Part shown: piece after piece, positions 1 to 12,804 of the stretch
Position numbering within the stretch: the first letter of the stretch is position 1
Layout: every line of letters starts with the position of its first letter
Assembly: GCA_028671895.1 (NCBI GenBank)
Contig: CM053810.1
Location: 61,691,501 to 61,755,500, forward strand
DNA: 64,000 bases
Direction: 5' to 3'
From: Oenanthe sinensis
Taxonomy: Eukaryota; Streptophyta; Magnoliopsida; Apiales; Apiaceae
Program-made: the position numbers and the translations under genes
Notes under the pieces: generated by a model
The model's input: only the letters and a program-made list of their open reading frames with translations
Database searches by the model: none
Told to the model about the DNA's origin: nothing

Positions 1-561
1 TTCATATTAAAAGATAGGCTAAAATTTCAAGTGCCTGATTAGTGATTACAGGGGATTGAAACCTTGCATCTTCACATCTAGCTTTTCACTCTAGCTTTCA
101 CATCTAGCTTTTCCCTCTCATACAAGATTTAACATATAGGAGCAGATTTTCATATTTCATGTTAAACTTTATTTCCAGAGCTACAATTTTAAGGGTAAAA
201 CGAAAAATCGAACAATGTAACAGGGCAATCAGATACAAACCCAGCATAAACCATTATGAAAACACTAAACCAAAATTATAAATTCAAGGAACCACAGAAG
301 ACAACATTTTTTGCTCTAGATAAATGGTTGATCACCTCAATTCACTGACAAGAATTTTCTTCTAAAAACATTTGGCGAAACAGTAATATTACATTCTGGC
401 TGTATAACAAGTTACAACTAAAGGAAACAAAATCTAAAAACTTTAAGCCACAAAACTTAATGGCAGCCAACCATATTGATCCCTTCAATCATTCATATTA
501 AGATTGTACTTTAATGAGCTTCTATTTGTACCAACCAAAGTATAGTGCTTGTACGTTAAAG
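1..561. other. 3' flank of RCL1, no gene seen
   Basis: AT-rich DNA downstream of the stop of the minus-strand RCL1 gene. It probably holds the 3' UTR and polyadenylation region in its right part. I see no ORF, repeat boundary or RNA gene. Confidence 0.5.
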
Positions 562-2246
562 TCACGAAATTTTTCTTGCTAGATTGTTGAATCCAGATCC
601 AACACATATCAGGATGACTGTTCCAGTTGATGGATCTGGCTTGATTGCAAATTCAACCCCTAGAAATTCTTTAATTTGTCTGAGTGTTTCTATTCCATAT
701 GGTGAGAGCTTCCCTACACGAACCTTTGAAACATCTCGTGGACACAAGGCACAAAGAAGAAACAACAATCCCTGTGTCACATAAATTGAAGCAATGACAA
801 TATAATCACCGGTGTAACATCTAACAAGATTACAATCTAAAGTAACAAGTTACAGGATAAACGCCAACAACAGAAAGTATACCTGGTGTGTGGAGTCGAC
901 CACGCCACCTTGTTCAATCTCCCCAAGTAAAAGTGATGCAATGCGCTCACCAACTTCTTCTGGAGGTGTTAGCTCATTCTTCTCTTCATCATTAAATACA
1001 CCTTCTTCCGCACTTTGTCCATAAGAAACTGCAGTATCAGCAGATAATAAACAACCCGATGTTGTCTCAGCAACCAGTGAAATTCCATAGCCAGGAGACC
1101 TGCCATTAAAATAAATGCCAAATGAAACCACTAGATTCTCGTTGATATAAATACACGATATCATATCAAAATTGTGCATATACATCCCCTGTAACATGAC
1201 ATAATAAATAATACCCCTACAAGAGATATATAAGACATACTTCCCAGATAATGCACCCGCTTTGTGATCAGTAAAAATGTGAACATCCGGGAGCAAGCGA
1301 TTAAAGATTCCACGGGCTGCATGTCTCATGGCATTTTCAAACTGAACTGATACTCTTGTTGAAAAAGTAACTCCTCTGATCCTCTTTACCATTCCCACAT
1401 CTTTCCACATGACCGCCTATAGATCAACTGAAGTAAGTAAATTGAAATTTAAATGATTATACCTCCTATCAGGAAACTTACTTTTAAACCATCACGAACA
1501 ATGGGAACAGACAGTAAAACTTCTCCGCCCCCATTTGGAGCAGCTCCGCGACTTTCAATTTTCAGGTCCAGGCCTTCTTGAATTTCAAAACGTTTCAAAA
1601 TGGGTAAGGTAGCCAAACGGAAGGTATCGACAGAAGGGTCCTTCAGTTCATTTGTGATCCCTGTAAAAAAAATTAGGATACATTTCTTAGGTTACCTGTC
1701 ATGATCATATATCATAATCTAACTAATAGAGCACAATCAACAACTAATCATTTCAATTGATTAGACATAAAAAAAAATTCAATGATATTGTAATTAAAAA
1801 AAAGCACCTTTAAGCCTAATGGAAAGGGGCTTTTTCGCGAACAAACCAAGAACAAGCAGAGGCTCCAAGAAATAGCCAATAGCGCGATTAACACCGCAAT
1901 CGTGAACCAAATTCTTCCCTCCCATAACAATGCCCGGTTTGTACTTGAATTTCGTACCTGCACCACAAAGCAGACACTCATTCATTCATAAACCCTAAAC
2001 AATGAATGATAAAGCAATATTAGCAATATAACAGAATATACCGGTTTCGTTGATTTCAATAAGACAGCCGTCGGTGATGGTTTCGAGTAAGCGGAGAAAA
2101 GAGATCTCGTGAGAACGGAGACCAGGCCACGTGTCATCGGCGCGAATGTTTTCTATTAGGATAGGACTTGAAGTGAGAGTTGAGAGTAGTAAACGGAGCC
2201 TGAAGCTTTGGCTTCCTTTTAGCTTCTTATATGTTGTCTTCCCCAT
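562..2246 (-). CDS. RCL1: RNA 3'-terminal phosphate cyclase-like protein (RCL1)
   Basis: Six exons on the minus strand: 2246-2042, 1957-1808, 1660-1482, 1416-1241, 1099-883 and 771-562. All introns are GT/AG and the exons sum to 379 codons including TGA, giving 378 residues, the usual size for plant RCL1. The start MGKTTYKKLKG is the first ATG of the open frame. Recognisable stretches are DTWPGLRSHEISFLRLLE near the N-terminus, GTKFKYKPGIVMGG, GMVKRIRGV, and SPGYGISLVAETTSGC. The family has the RtcA fold but is known to lack cyclase activity. It acts in the nucleolus with Bms1 in the early cleavages that release 18S rRNA. Two telomere-like boxes lie upstream, as is common for ribosome-biogenesis genes. 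The assignment rests on family motifs recognised by eye. Confidence 0.93.
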
Positions 2247-2247
2247 T

Positions 2248-2318
2248 CTTTCTCTCTCCCTCCCTCCCTCCCTCTCTGTGTTTTGTGTGTGAGAATTAGG
2301 GTTTTGCTCTAGGGTTTT
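2248..2318 (-). promoter_or_regulatory. RCL1 leader with two telo-box motifs and a pyrimidine-rich repeat
   Basis: On the minus strand the segment directly upstream of the RCL1 ATG has AAAACCCTAA (plus positions 2296-2305) and AAAACCCTA (2310-2318). Between these and the ATG is a short run that reads as CCCT/CTCT units on the plus strand (about 2248-2277). Telo-boxes (AAACCCTA) are a known element of plant ribosomal and ribosome-biogenesis promoters. Function here is inferred from position. Confidence 0.6.
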
Positions 2319-2539
2319 AGAGTTCACCTCCTAAAGTCCTAATACTGTGTTTTATTAACTCTCGCATCCCAAAATGTATCCGCACAAAACGAATCCGGAG
2401 ACTCTTTGAGAACGAATATATTTCGTCTAAAAAATGAATGAATTTAAATATTATTTTATAATTTGAACCAATAGCGAGTTGGATCTTATCATCGTGATAT
2501 TCGGTTATATTTATTTTGAATAATTTAAATAATTTTAAA

Positions 2540-2925
2540 GTACTCGAATACATATTTATTATACGTATTCGACTCGAATTCGTAAGTTACATATATTATT
2601 ATATATAATATATAATATTTATATTAAAATAATACTCTACTAAGTGATTACATTTTAATTTTTAGTAAATTTTATTCGAGTATTCTTAATTTTATAAAAT
2701 TAATATATATGAATTCGAATTCAAATACAGTAAAATGAGTAGTTCGGATCTATTCGAGTTGAGCCGAATCAAATATGAATATTGATATTCAAATTCGAGT
2801 CGAATCTAAACAAAATATTAAAATTTTAATTTGAATCCTGACCGAATCTGAACGAATAATTATAAATTCGAGTCGAATCTGATCATACTGCTATTCGCAT
2901 TTATTTGACTCGATTTTACCCCTAC
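2540..2925. repeat. ATTCGA/TCGAAT-rich degenerate repeat
   Basis: The words ATTCGA, TCGAAT and GACTCGA recur on both strands in an otherwise AT-only background. This resembles the internal part of old nonautonomous DNA transposons. The right side ends near TTTTACCCCTA, but no matching left terminus was found, so the element type is not settled. Confidence 0.4.
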
Positions 2926-3513
2926 TTTTGACTTTTAGTCGTTAAATTTATTAATTTATTTAAAAAATAGTCATTTTTAATAATTATTATTATGAATTTA
3001 TTCAATATAATAAAATAAAATGTAAAATTTTATATTACAGGGTGGAGGAAATATTATTCATCATGTTGAATTTTTTTTAATAGAATCATTTGTGCCACTT
3101 AAACAAATTGTAAACTGTATTTCAATGAATAAAATTGGATTCACGTGTCCAGAATTTCGGGATTTTATCCTAATTATTCTAATCCATACAATTTAATAAA
3201 TTATTTTAACATTCATATACCTTATCTAACTATTTAACATTTTATTATTTAAACTTTTCAAAAGAAATATTAGTATTTAAAATTCTCGTGGCAAGAGGTC
3301 AAACCAAACAATATAAAATCAGGTTGTCATTTTTTAGTTGCAACATGATTTGAATCAAAATTTCCATTTTGGATAATATAAAATTAATATTTTATTCTCT
3401 TCTCTTTTTTATTAATCAGCCCCCTTGGTCATTGCCTCTCCGGCGATATTCACGGACCGGAGGCCTCTTTCTTGCTTTGATTTTGTTTTCCATTCAATAG
3501 TGCTTATCTTTGA

Positions 3514-3806
3514 GTGAGATGTGTTTTATTTGTCAAAAGAAATAATTTTTCTTTAAATTTGTCAAAAGAAAATATTTAATTTATTTATTTATCAGAATAT
3601 GCCTCTAATCCATTATAGAGGAAGGGGTCTTTTGTTTTTTGCTGAATAGAGCTGAACACGCTGCATATGAACCATTCCTCCATTCAGGTTGTTTGGTTTC
3701 AAAAAATTTGTAAAACTGAACGATAGGAATTCTTCTAAACAATTCATTTTAAAATTTCCAACCGAGCGATTAAAATTAACAAAAACAACTTGAAAGCACA
3801 TCTCAC
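3514..3806. mobile_element. Candidate inverted-repeat element
   Basis: GTGAGATGTGTTTT at 3514-3527 is matched in inverted orientation at 3793-3806 (13 of 14 bases), about 290 bp end to end. No convincing target-site duplication was found. It may be a small MITE or a chance inverted pair. Confidence 0.35.
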
Positions 3807-3844
3807 TATTATATATTTACCAAAATAAAATAATAATAAATAAA

Positions 3845-4093
3845 TACTCCCTCCATCCCAAATTATCCACACTTTTTGTGGTTAATTCGACTCAATTTTG
3901 ACTAAAAATTAAAAATTATTCTTTATGATTTCAAAAAAGTTAAAAATATATTTTAAAATAAATTAAATATACTTTTTAATGATATATTTTTTATAATTTT
4001 TAATTATATATTATATGTAATTTTCAGTCAAATTTTGATCAATTTAACCATAAAAAAGTCAAACCAAACAGTTAATTTAGTACGGAGAAAGTA
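3845..4093. mobile_element. Stowaway-type (Tc1/mariner) MITE
   Basis: The left end CTCCCTCCATCCCAAATTA (from 3847) and the right end, whose reverse complement begins CTTTCTCCGTACTAAATTA, form the typical Stowaway terminal repeat. Dinucleotide TA flanks both sides (3845-3846 and 4092-4093). The element is about 245 bp with no coding capacity. Confidence 0.65.
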
Positions 4094-4944
4094 ATTTAAT
4101 ATACAAACTGACATTTATATCATACTCAAAGTAATCAACACATATCTTGTATAGTTGTAGCAAATATATTAATAATATATGTAATTAATAATTAAATTTA
4201 ATACATTTTTTAACCATATTTCTTTAATACATTATTTTGACTTTCAAATAATACATCACATTTATATTCTTTATATATACACAAAAAAAAACTTATTTTT
4301 ATTGTTTTATAATAGGTAAAGCATGCAATATTTGTAGAATAAACATCAGTTCTGAAAATAATATAAAAATAATAATATTATTGTAAAAATTATTTATTTA
4401 TCAAATAATATTATTCATTCAAAAATTAACATCCAGATTTGCCAAATGACCCATAAATTAGGAGCATACTAATATACAGACTATTATTCTCCTGCACCAA
4501 TGGCTTTGCTACCTTTCAAGATTACAGATTAGCAAAAAAAAAATTGTTACTAATTGAGTCCGCAATATTGACTAGCATAAGATTTTTAAAACAAATTTCT
4601 AATCTGCAACACTGACATAATTTCAAATAAGTGAATTGCAATGTCAAAGAGATGGAGGAAATTTTTCACTGGTCATCCACTAGTCCATGGTATGGTATAT
4701 AAGAAGCAAATCAGTAGTAGTGAACTGATAAAGGAAAGGTAGTAAAATATGGGTGAGGTTGAAATTTCTAATAATCTGGGCAAAATCTTTAAGTAAATTC
4801 TTCAAATTAACCACCCATCATCCGCCAGTCTTAAGAAGGGACGAGTTTACCAAGAGTAGCGTCTAGATATTATTTTTAATCTCAAACACCATGAAGATAT
4901 TAAACTAACTCCACAGATGTTTTGTGCGCCTCACAACCAGCCAC

Positions 4945-7900
4945 TTACGGTTTCAGAGCCAAGGCCAACCCGAGCTTTGCAGTCTTATCCACAGCCTTGG
5001 TGTCAACTTCACCAGATATTGTGAAAAGGGACTTTGGACGCCACTCATGCTGGATAAGAGCATGAACCTTGCCAGAGTTGTTGACCCGCGCCTTCACTGT
5101 GGTTAGAGGATCCAATGCATGCTGTGTCCCAACAGTGATAGTGTTCTCATTGGTTGAAAAACTGTGAGTTACCTCCGCACCAACTGCTGAATTTGTCAAC
5201 GGGCTCAATAGGTGGTAGTATGACGCACACAACTGGTTACCCTTTTCATTCCTAAATCCACATCATAATATGCAGAGTAAGACTTGGGTAAACACCACCA
5301 CCACAGGTGTAAAAACAATCATGATGTGAAATTGGAACTATTAAGAACATTTACAAACAGTACAATTTAAGATGAACATAAGATAACTGCTCAATTATTT
5401 TGCATCAAAAAACTCGACTGCTAACCTAGACAGAAATTCTAAAAGAATCGAACTTACAGAGCCAGTGAAGCAATTAGATCAGCATTGGTGTAGCTAAAAC
5501 CAGCATTATACTTGGTGAAATCCCCTGTTTTGGTGTCAAAGGAGACATCAGTGCCTAGAGAAGCAACACTACTTCCTACAGCACATGAGAAGTTGATTGC
5601 TGGGTTTGCAGTCAACCCAACACTAGCGTTGACACCAGCATAGTCATGCAAGTATTGGAGTTCCAACTGCACATACATTTTTAAGAAACAAATCATTCCC
5701 ATTAAAAACAGGAGAACACATAAAAGTATGATAATTTAAATTGCTCGTACAAACTGGCACTCTGCAGAAAGCACATTCTGGGATACCTTGGAGGAGTTGT
5801 GGTCTGGAAACTTTGAGCTTAAGATAGTTTTCAAGCCAGGAGCAGCTTCATCAATAGTAATGGTTGCCAACAACTGACATCATTCAGAAAAGTCAACTCG
5901 ATAAACAAATTATAAATAAAAGGAGTAATTTTAAATAAAATGGTCAAATGTACCAAGATGAAAAGATTAAAAAAAACATGACAGCAACACAAGGATAAAG
6001 TTCGCAAGAACTTTTCCCCACAGATAACAGAGATCATAACCAGATATAGGATATGAATGTAAAGATTAATTGTAAGCACATGTGTTGCATGGTTCGTGGC
6101 TATGGAACCGCGATCCAGTTCCCTCGTTCCGGAACACAATTCCTTTTCGACCTGGATCATTCGGGGTCACGCTCCAGTTCGCCACCCCGACGATCCCCCT
6201 TATAACTCCGACAATCATTATATAAAAAGGAGAAAGAATAAAAAAATAGGAAGATAACTTGATACCATCTAGATTGATATTAATTTTGAAACGTAAATTT
6301 GAAAAGAAATAAAAAATGGAAGAAAGGACACACAAGACGTGCCTCAATTACTTGAACATATTTGAATCCCCTTAATATTATGTGGAGAAACTTTAAAATT
6401 CTACATTTCCCGATTAATTTACTTATATATTTTAGTTATAAAATAGTAACTGAAACATAGATATAATAGCAAATATGCATAATATATAAGGGATCCCCTC
6501 ATATCGACCCGCGTATCCAATTCGCGGGTCACCGTACCCGATTCATAAAAACTAACGTTTCACGTACCCGATCCCGTACCACGTACCAGAACGACCCGTG
6601 AACTGTGCAACACGGAGACAAAGACATCCATTACAAACAATTGAAATATTTCATGATCTTGCAGATGCAGACACAATATATACATAGTTTTATTACATAA
6701 CCCTACAAATGCAGACACCGACTCACAAACACATGCAAATAAAGGTTCAACAGGCTTACTTATTACTGCCTATATTTTATTTTTCAGTTTAAAGTAAAAA
6801 AGTAACATTATTATAATGATGGTAAATAAACATATCTTCTCATATATACAACAGACTGTAACAAATGATACTACACTATTTAGATACACACCTTTTACCA
6901 TATACACTCCTTTCGCCATATCATGAGGTGTAGGAGTACACCCTATATATCCTAAAGGTTCTTCCCCAGTTTATAATTGATACTGTTCAGTATCAATTTC
7001 AAGTTTCAACATTTCCCCAAAGGTTCTTCCGGTATAAATCAGAAAATATACAGATAAATCTAAGTATTAATATGTTATAAATCAATTATCTTTGATAAAA
7101 GGCTAAACATATAATCTAAGATAAGACTGAACTCCTAAAATAAAATCAACAAGGATCCAAGTAACTATTACTTCTATGACATTGAATATACTACATGTTA
7201 TATACTCCCCCCATCCCATTTTATCTCTTTTGAAAAAATAATGCATATTAAGAAATGTTAGTTGTACAACAATTTTCCGTGCTTATCATAATTATTATAG
7301 TAATTTTATATGTAAATGAAGTAAATTTTACATTGGAAATGATAAAATAAGAGAGTAAGTTTGAAATTTTTTATACAGAGCTGAAATGGACAATTATTAT
7401 GGGATAAAAAAAATCTTCAAAAGAGACTAGTATTTTGGGAAGGAGGGGGTAACACAAGTACATAACATAAAAAGGTCGCAAGTAGTGTACAAGGATACAA
7501 TATCTACAGGGTATGGGGAAGGAAATGGTCGTACATCCCCGCCCCGAGGTGGTTCCACCCCTTGTATCTATGTATAGTAATTTCTAATAACAGGTCCTCC
7601 AGCGTTCTCTTGCAAATCATCATGAAAAGCATCCACTTAATGTAACAAGTTGCTTCTAACAACAAAAATTAAACAAAACTATATGCTAAACAAATAACAC
7701 AAGTAGTTGGTACAATACTGGTAAAGAAACAACTGACAGAATTGGCAAGTTACAAAACAACAAGGTGAAAATATAACATAAAAATTTTCAGGTGAGATTG
7801 AGATGTGATACAGACAAAGCAGAGGAAAATTTTAGTGAAGTTGGAATAAAACATATATTTTCAGTTTAAGGCAGTGCGAAAGAGTGCAACAAAATTTACA

Positions 7901-9377
7901 TTGGAACCGGTGTCCACTTTGACATCAGCTGTGATCTTCCCATGTTTAAGTTGAGTACTGACATCAGCGAACAATAGCTCCCCTTTCTTGGTTGCTGATG
8001 ATGCGATAACCTAGAAGGCAACAGAATGATTTAGTAATTTTACAGAAATATTATTTGAATATACCAAGCCGAGAGCCCGAAACTATGTATAACAGTATAA
8101 GCCAAAAATATAGACCTTCAATCAAGGTAATATTCATGCTAACATATTCATAATTACTTTACAGGACAGAAAAAAGGCATGAAAGGAGGAAAAAATACAC
8201 CCATTATTTTGCTCGTATCTTCATTGAAGTTATAGATTGAAATGCATCTCGAAACATATAAAAAGAGATAAGGAAACAAAAGACAAATAACATTAGAATT
8301 GATGATCATAATAATATAATTTTCCAAAAAGAGACGGTGCACATAAGAGCTGCCCTGTAAGCACCCAGCCTTCACAAGGCCTAAGGTGTACTTCTAAATT
8401 ACCTAAATATATTTTGCTACATTGTGACTACCATTATACACGATTCAAAATATGGGACCAAAATAGAAATCTGCTAACAATATGGCAGACTTGGTAGTTC
8501 AACAAATTGCTAATAATACTTAACATATGTATCATGTAATTTATTCATATACTTGTTATATATTTTTTTGTGAGTTCTAACACTCTTCTGGTTCAATTTT
8601 GCTTCTCCAATTTTTTCTCGATTTTTCCAAATCCTGTCTTTCATTTTTATAATCCTAGATCCCTCTTAATTATGTTCGATTTTGTTTCCTATTCTTGCCG
8701 GGTTTTTTCTTTTCAGTTACTTGTAACGAGTAAACCCACCATACAAACACACTACCTAACTCAACCAAATGAACAAATCATAACCCTCGAGACAAATATA
8801 AGAGATCTTTGCAAAAAAAACTACTAAAGCTTCATAACATAACTCACTCCAATACCACAAAATGCCACTCCCTAATACATACATATAAAAACGCAACAGA
8901 AAAACATTATCATGTAATTAACAAAATCGGCATAACTCCTATTTATACAAGTACAAAATCCCTAAAATTTAAGACATAATTTCATACACATCAACATCAA
9001 TTCAACTAATACACCAAAACAAATCAAATTAATATCTAGGACCTTAAAAACCCATATTAGCTCACAAAACTCTAATAAGTAATAACCAAAAACACACACT
9101 AAAAAAATCAAAACAATAACATACAAAACAATAGTATGCAAATATTAGAAAATGAATGACTTACAGCTCCAGTAGTAGAGTAAGTAGTGATTGAAAACTT
9201 CTGGTCACTTTGATAATCCCTGTACAAAAGATCTAAAAAAGAAACAATTCAATGTATAAAAGCAATATGTATGTATAGATAGAGATAGTAGACAGAGAGG
9301 GAGAGGGGAGAGAGAGAGAGAGAGAGACCTCTAGTTTTCTTGCCGATGTCCGAGTAAAGACCAGGTCCCTTGCCCAT
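4945..9377 (-). CDS. VDAC: Mitochondrial outer-membrane porin, voltage-dependent anion channel
   Basis: Six minus-strand exons: 9377-9329, 9232-9165, 8010-7900, 5873-5787, 5666-5458 and 5251-4945. They sum to 277 codons including TAA, giving 276 residues, exactly the common plant VDAC length. The protein begins MGKGPGLYSDIGKKTRDLLY, the amphipathic N-terminal helix, followed by alternating beta-strand sequence. APGLKTI contains the GLK motif, and the C-terminus EVDTKAVDKTAKLGLALALK matches the eukaryotic porin signature region. The family forms a 19-strand barrel that passes metabolites and nucleotides across the mitochondrial outer membrane. Intron 5874-7899 is unusually long for this gene because it holds two transposons. 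A TATAAATA lies about 60 nt upstream of the ATG. Which paralogue this is cannot be told. Confidence 0.95.
6084..6611. mobile_element. GC-rich inverted-repeat element in VDAC intron
   Basis: Terminal inverted repeats GTTGCATGGTTCGTGG (left) and GTTGCACAGTTCACGG (reverse complement of the right end) bound about 528 bp. Both internal ends are rich in GTTCC/CCCGTACC words, like nonautonomous hAT elements. A clean 8-bp target duplication was not found. The two GC-rich ends stand out sharply from the AT-rich intron. Confidence 0.5.
7203..7451. mobile_element. Stowaway-type MITE in VDAC intron
   Basis: The left end CTCCCCCCATCCCATTTTAT (from 7205) and the reverse complement of the right end, CCCCCTCCTTCCCAAAATAC, are Stowaway terminal repeats. 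TA flanks both sides. The element is about 245 bp, the same size as the copy at 3847-4091. Confidence 0.7.
9301..9328. repeat. GA microsatellite beside VDAC splice donor
   Basis: A GAGAGA run directly follows exon 1 on the minus strand, where it reads as a CT run. The first intron donor GTCTCTCTCT merges with it. Confidence 0.7.
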
Positions 9378-9945
9378 AGCTTAATTAAATTAGTGTGAAA
9401 ACTACACTCACTTGATTGTGTGGATGTTGTGTTGTATTTATATGAAATGAAAAGCCCTAATTCTTGAGCAAGGGGTTACTTTCGGAGGGTGATGCCAAAA
9501 ATAACAATTTTTTAAATAATAATTACAAAAATGACAATTTTTAAAGAAAATTGGATTAATTTATATTTATAAAATTAAGACCAAAATTATAAGATATAGA
9601 ATGTGCTTATTTAAAATTATACGAGTAAAATTATAAGATATAGATATGGATTGTGTATAAAATCTTATAGTACTGTAGTAAAATAATAAAGTTTGAATAC
9701 CACTGGGCACTGGCTATATATATGAAGCCCAGGCTAGCTTCACCAGGATTCTGGACTTGCCGATTGGAGTCCATATTGTTCAAATTAAGAGATTAACAGA
9801 TAATTGACAAGCAGCCTGTGAGTTATAAGACGCCTGGTTACGGCAACCTCTGGTCCTCTGTGTTTGATGGCAAGCGACTACCAGGACGAGTTCGATAATT
9901 TGTGGGTGCCTTAACTCCTCCAGGCACAGAGCAGTGTAAAATATA
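9378..9945. other. VDAC promoter side and intergenic DNA
   Basis: A minus-strand TATAAATA at plus 9435-9442, about 60 nt upstream of the VDAC ATG, is a good TATA box. From about 9720 to 9945 base composition becomes more balanced, with words such as GACTACCAGGACGAG. It looks like a decayed coding or transposon fragment that I do not recognise. Confidence 0.45.
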
Positions 9946-11665
9946 CAAGGTGTTAGAAAATGGAAAGTTTAAGATATATTTTATATATGTTTTTAATGTA
10001 ATTTTTTGAAATTAACTATTGGAAGTTGTTTCTTGCAATGAGGACTTAAATTTTCATGTTTGGATTTAAGACATTTTCTTGGTGTAATCCATAAATAAAT
10101 TGAGTAGAAGTTGTTAGTTTGAAATAGGTTAAAAGTGTTTGTCCCACATAGAATATGTAATATGGGTGTGGGTGCTTTATATGCATATATGTGTAAGAGT
10201 AGTGTCAACTAAACTACTAAGGCATGTGAGTGTGCATAGTGTAGTAGTGTGCCCTCGCGTACACACACGCGACGCCTCGATTCGTGTCGGACCGGGTCGA
10301 AGGGTGGTGATTTAGGCGAATGTCTCGGCGTCTACTGGTCAGAGTATATATATATATTCGGTGACTTACAAAGAGCTGGTCAGAGTTTAAAAACTCTGAT
10401 GGGCCTGGTCAGATTTAGCTAAACTCTGAGGGCTGTTACTAGGGTAGAGCATTCGGTCGGTTCGGTCCAGAACCGGACCGAACCGAAAACCGAATAAGTT
10501 TTTTTTTTGGAACCGAACCGGACCAAAATATGCGCCTGGACCGAACCAGAACCGAACCGAAATATTTCGGTTATTTCGGTTCGGTCCCAGAAAACCGAAA
10601 TTTCAAAAACCTGTTTTCTGCACTTTTTCTTTAAGTTGTTATAACTTATAAATAACCAAAAAAATCTGCATCCAATTCCAATCCATAATTTGATAGTTGA
10701 ATCCATTCATCAACACAATTACACAAATACACAAATTACACAATCACACAAATAGTAAAATACACAATCACGCTCTGATATACATCATATACTGTCTATA
10801 AGTTATAAGATATATTATATAATATTTATATAAAGTATTTAAGTATATAACTTATAAAATATATAAAAATAATATATATATATATATATATATATATTTC
10901 GGTCTATTCGGTCCGGACCGAATTTTTTTTAAAAAAACCGGACCGAACCGATCTTTATATCGGTCTATTCGGTCCGGACCGAATAGACCGAATTTTTAAA
11001 AAATCAGGACCGGACCGGACCGAATTTACACGGTTCGGTTCGGTTTTTCGGTTCTGGTTCGGTTTTGCTCAGCCCTAGCTGTTACAAATTTTACTGATTC
11101 TGAAATATATTCTATTAAAGTCAGAATAATTATTTTAATTAATATTTTATCTGCTGTTACGTTTTATTGTATTATATATACATAAAAACGTTGGAGATAA
11201 AGGGAGACGAGAGTTTGACACAAGTTTTGAGAAAATCCTAGCAGTCATACTCTGTATCTCTCCACATTCATATTATACAGATTTTGCATAGGTTTTCTGG
11301 GCGAACTGAGGTGCAGGTCGCTGTTGAGTGCTATGTATCTGTGGACGAATTACTCTGTGCTGTTTTATCCTGAAAGTGATATTGCTGCAACCTAACATAG
11401 TGTAGTGGGGCAATAATTTCTTCAAGAACAGTCAAGACTTCTAGCAAGGCTTGGCGACTCAACTGTTCAATTGGTTCTATCATAATGCGGAAAAATTTCT
11501 GTTAGAGCTAAGATTTCTATCTTTTCTCTTGTCTTTACATTTATTTATCTTGTTTCTACCTTCGTGTTTTGTTTTGTTAATTGGTTTAATCTGCATGTTC
11601 TTGTTAATTGTTCATATAACTGCCTTATTGTTGTTGTGTAGTTTTTAATTACTCCCAACACAAAG
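9946..11665 (+). mobile_element. Solo LTR interrupted by a hAT MITE
   Basis: The segment 9951-11660 begins TGTTAGAAAATGG and ends ACTCCCAACA, i.e. TG...CA with short inverted ends TGTTAG/TGTTGG. It is flanked by CAAGG and CAAAG, a 5-bp target duplication with one mismatch. Internal motifs fit an LTR, for example TTTGTCCCACATAGAA near the start and a transcribed-looking right half. No reverse transcriptase, integrase or second LTR is adjacent, so this is a solo LTR left by recombination. Without the inserted MITE and its duplicated site it is about 1,064 bp. Copia-like is a guess from style only. Confidence 0.6.
10432..11085. mobile_element. hAT-type MITE with ACCGAACCG-rich ends, copy 1
   Basis: The element 10440-11077 begins TAGGGTAGAGCATTCGG; its right end read in reverse complement begins TAGGGCTGAGCAAAACCG. 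It is flanked by a perfect 8-bp direct repeat GCTGTTAC (10432-10439 and 11078-11085), diagnostic of hAT transposition. Both arms are dense in TTCGGT/ACCGAA words on both strands and can fold back on themselves; the centre is AT-rich with an (AT)n run near 10880. No transposase ORF is present. Confidence 0.85.
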
Positions 11666-12804
11666 CCAGTAGAAATATGGTCTGGAAACTGTTTAAACTT
11701 TAAAGTATATCAGTGGAACAAAGTTTATTAGACCCCCACTCCTTAGAATTCCCAAGTGTTAGGAGGCCTTAACAGGATCATATAGTATTCGAACACTTCC
11801 CTTCACTCAAAAACCTATTTTTGGATGAAGACTAAATCACTTGGCCCATTTTTGGGACAATAATAGGAGGGCAATAATAGGAGGGTTCGAACTCGAGATC
11901 TCTCCTAACCTAAGCAATAATATCATGTTAAATAACCAGTTATCCAGAAATTTTTAAGGTGTTAAAAGTAGACCATAGCAGAATCATATAGTACTCTCAT
12001 ACTAGGCAGGAAAGTCATCCAGCAAGAAACCAGAGAACAACCCCTCATAGAATAGCTCCGTAATATGATGATCGTACAACTGACCTTGTGCATTGAGATG
12101 CATCTAAAAATTGACAAAGCGGAAGATGCATAAGCTGTCTCTGTCTTGAATTGATTAACAGAGCATCCTGTACTAGTCATATTAGAACATTATCACTCTT
12201 GAGAACGTAGCATACACTAGATCTTTTAACCACAGTCAAGGTGTGGTCAACAATTTTGGAAAGATTCATGTTCTTATCCAGCATGAGTGTCGTCCAAATT
12301 CCTTTTTACAATATCTGGTGGACTGGACAACAAGGTTATGTAAAGATTGCAGAACTTAATTTGCCTCACTCTGAAACCATGACTGATGATGGCTTATGTG
12401 GTTCGGTGTAATCGGTTACCTTTTTTTGATCGATCTTACAAATTTAGTCGCTTATTATTTCGTTGTCTCATGAATGTAGTTGTAATATTCTATAATAACA
12501 ATGCAATTCTATTTTTATAAGATGATGGAATTTTAAAAAATGTTCAAAGCTACTATTATTTGGAAATGATTGGTCTGTATGTCTTAGTATTACCCTAGCT
12601 AAATAATGGTTACTGAAAACTCATGGTTGCTGAAATTATAGCCAGTTATAATAATATATACCAAAATTGTAATTGTAGTGTGTGTATTAATTAATCTCTG
12701 GTGTCATTTAAGACAACAAACTAGAACCAATTATAATTATGTAATGCATAATTCAATATATGATTGGTTTGATGGACCATACAAAAATCACAAATTCATT
12801 AAGC
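11666..12804. other. Intergenic DNA with repeat debris
   Basis: No gene recognised. Around 11860-11920 there is a short direct repeat (GCAATAATAGGAGGG) followed by GGTTCGAACTCGAGATCTC, a phrase typical of plant retroelement debris rather than a real tRNA. The rest is AT-rich. Confidence 0.4.

Larger units (their letters stand above)
2319..4944. other. Intergenic, RCL1 to VDAC
   Basis: Head-to-tail minus-strand genes are separated by very AT-rich DNA. It holds an ATTCGA-rich low-complexity stretch, an inverted-repeat candidate and a Stowaway-type MITE, each listed separately. I see no other coding or RNA gene. Confidence 0.6.

Noticed and set aside
2247..2327. N-terminal extension of RCL1 (NSKTLEQNPN...)
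   Set aside because: It has no ATG and covers the pyrimidine-rich leader; MGKTTYKK is the family start.
11880..11910. GGTTCGAAC B-box-like phrase suggesting a tRNA
   Set aside because: No acceptor stem, D-arm or anticodon arm fits around it; it reads as repeat debris.
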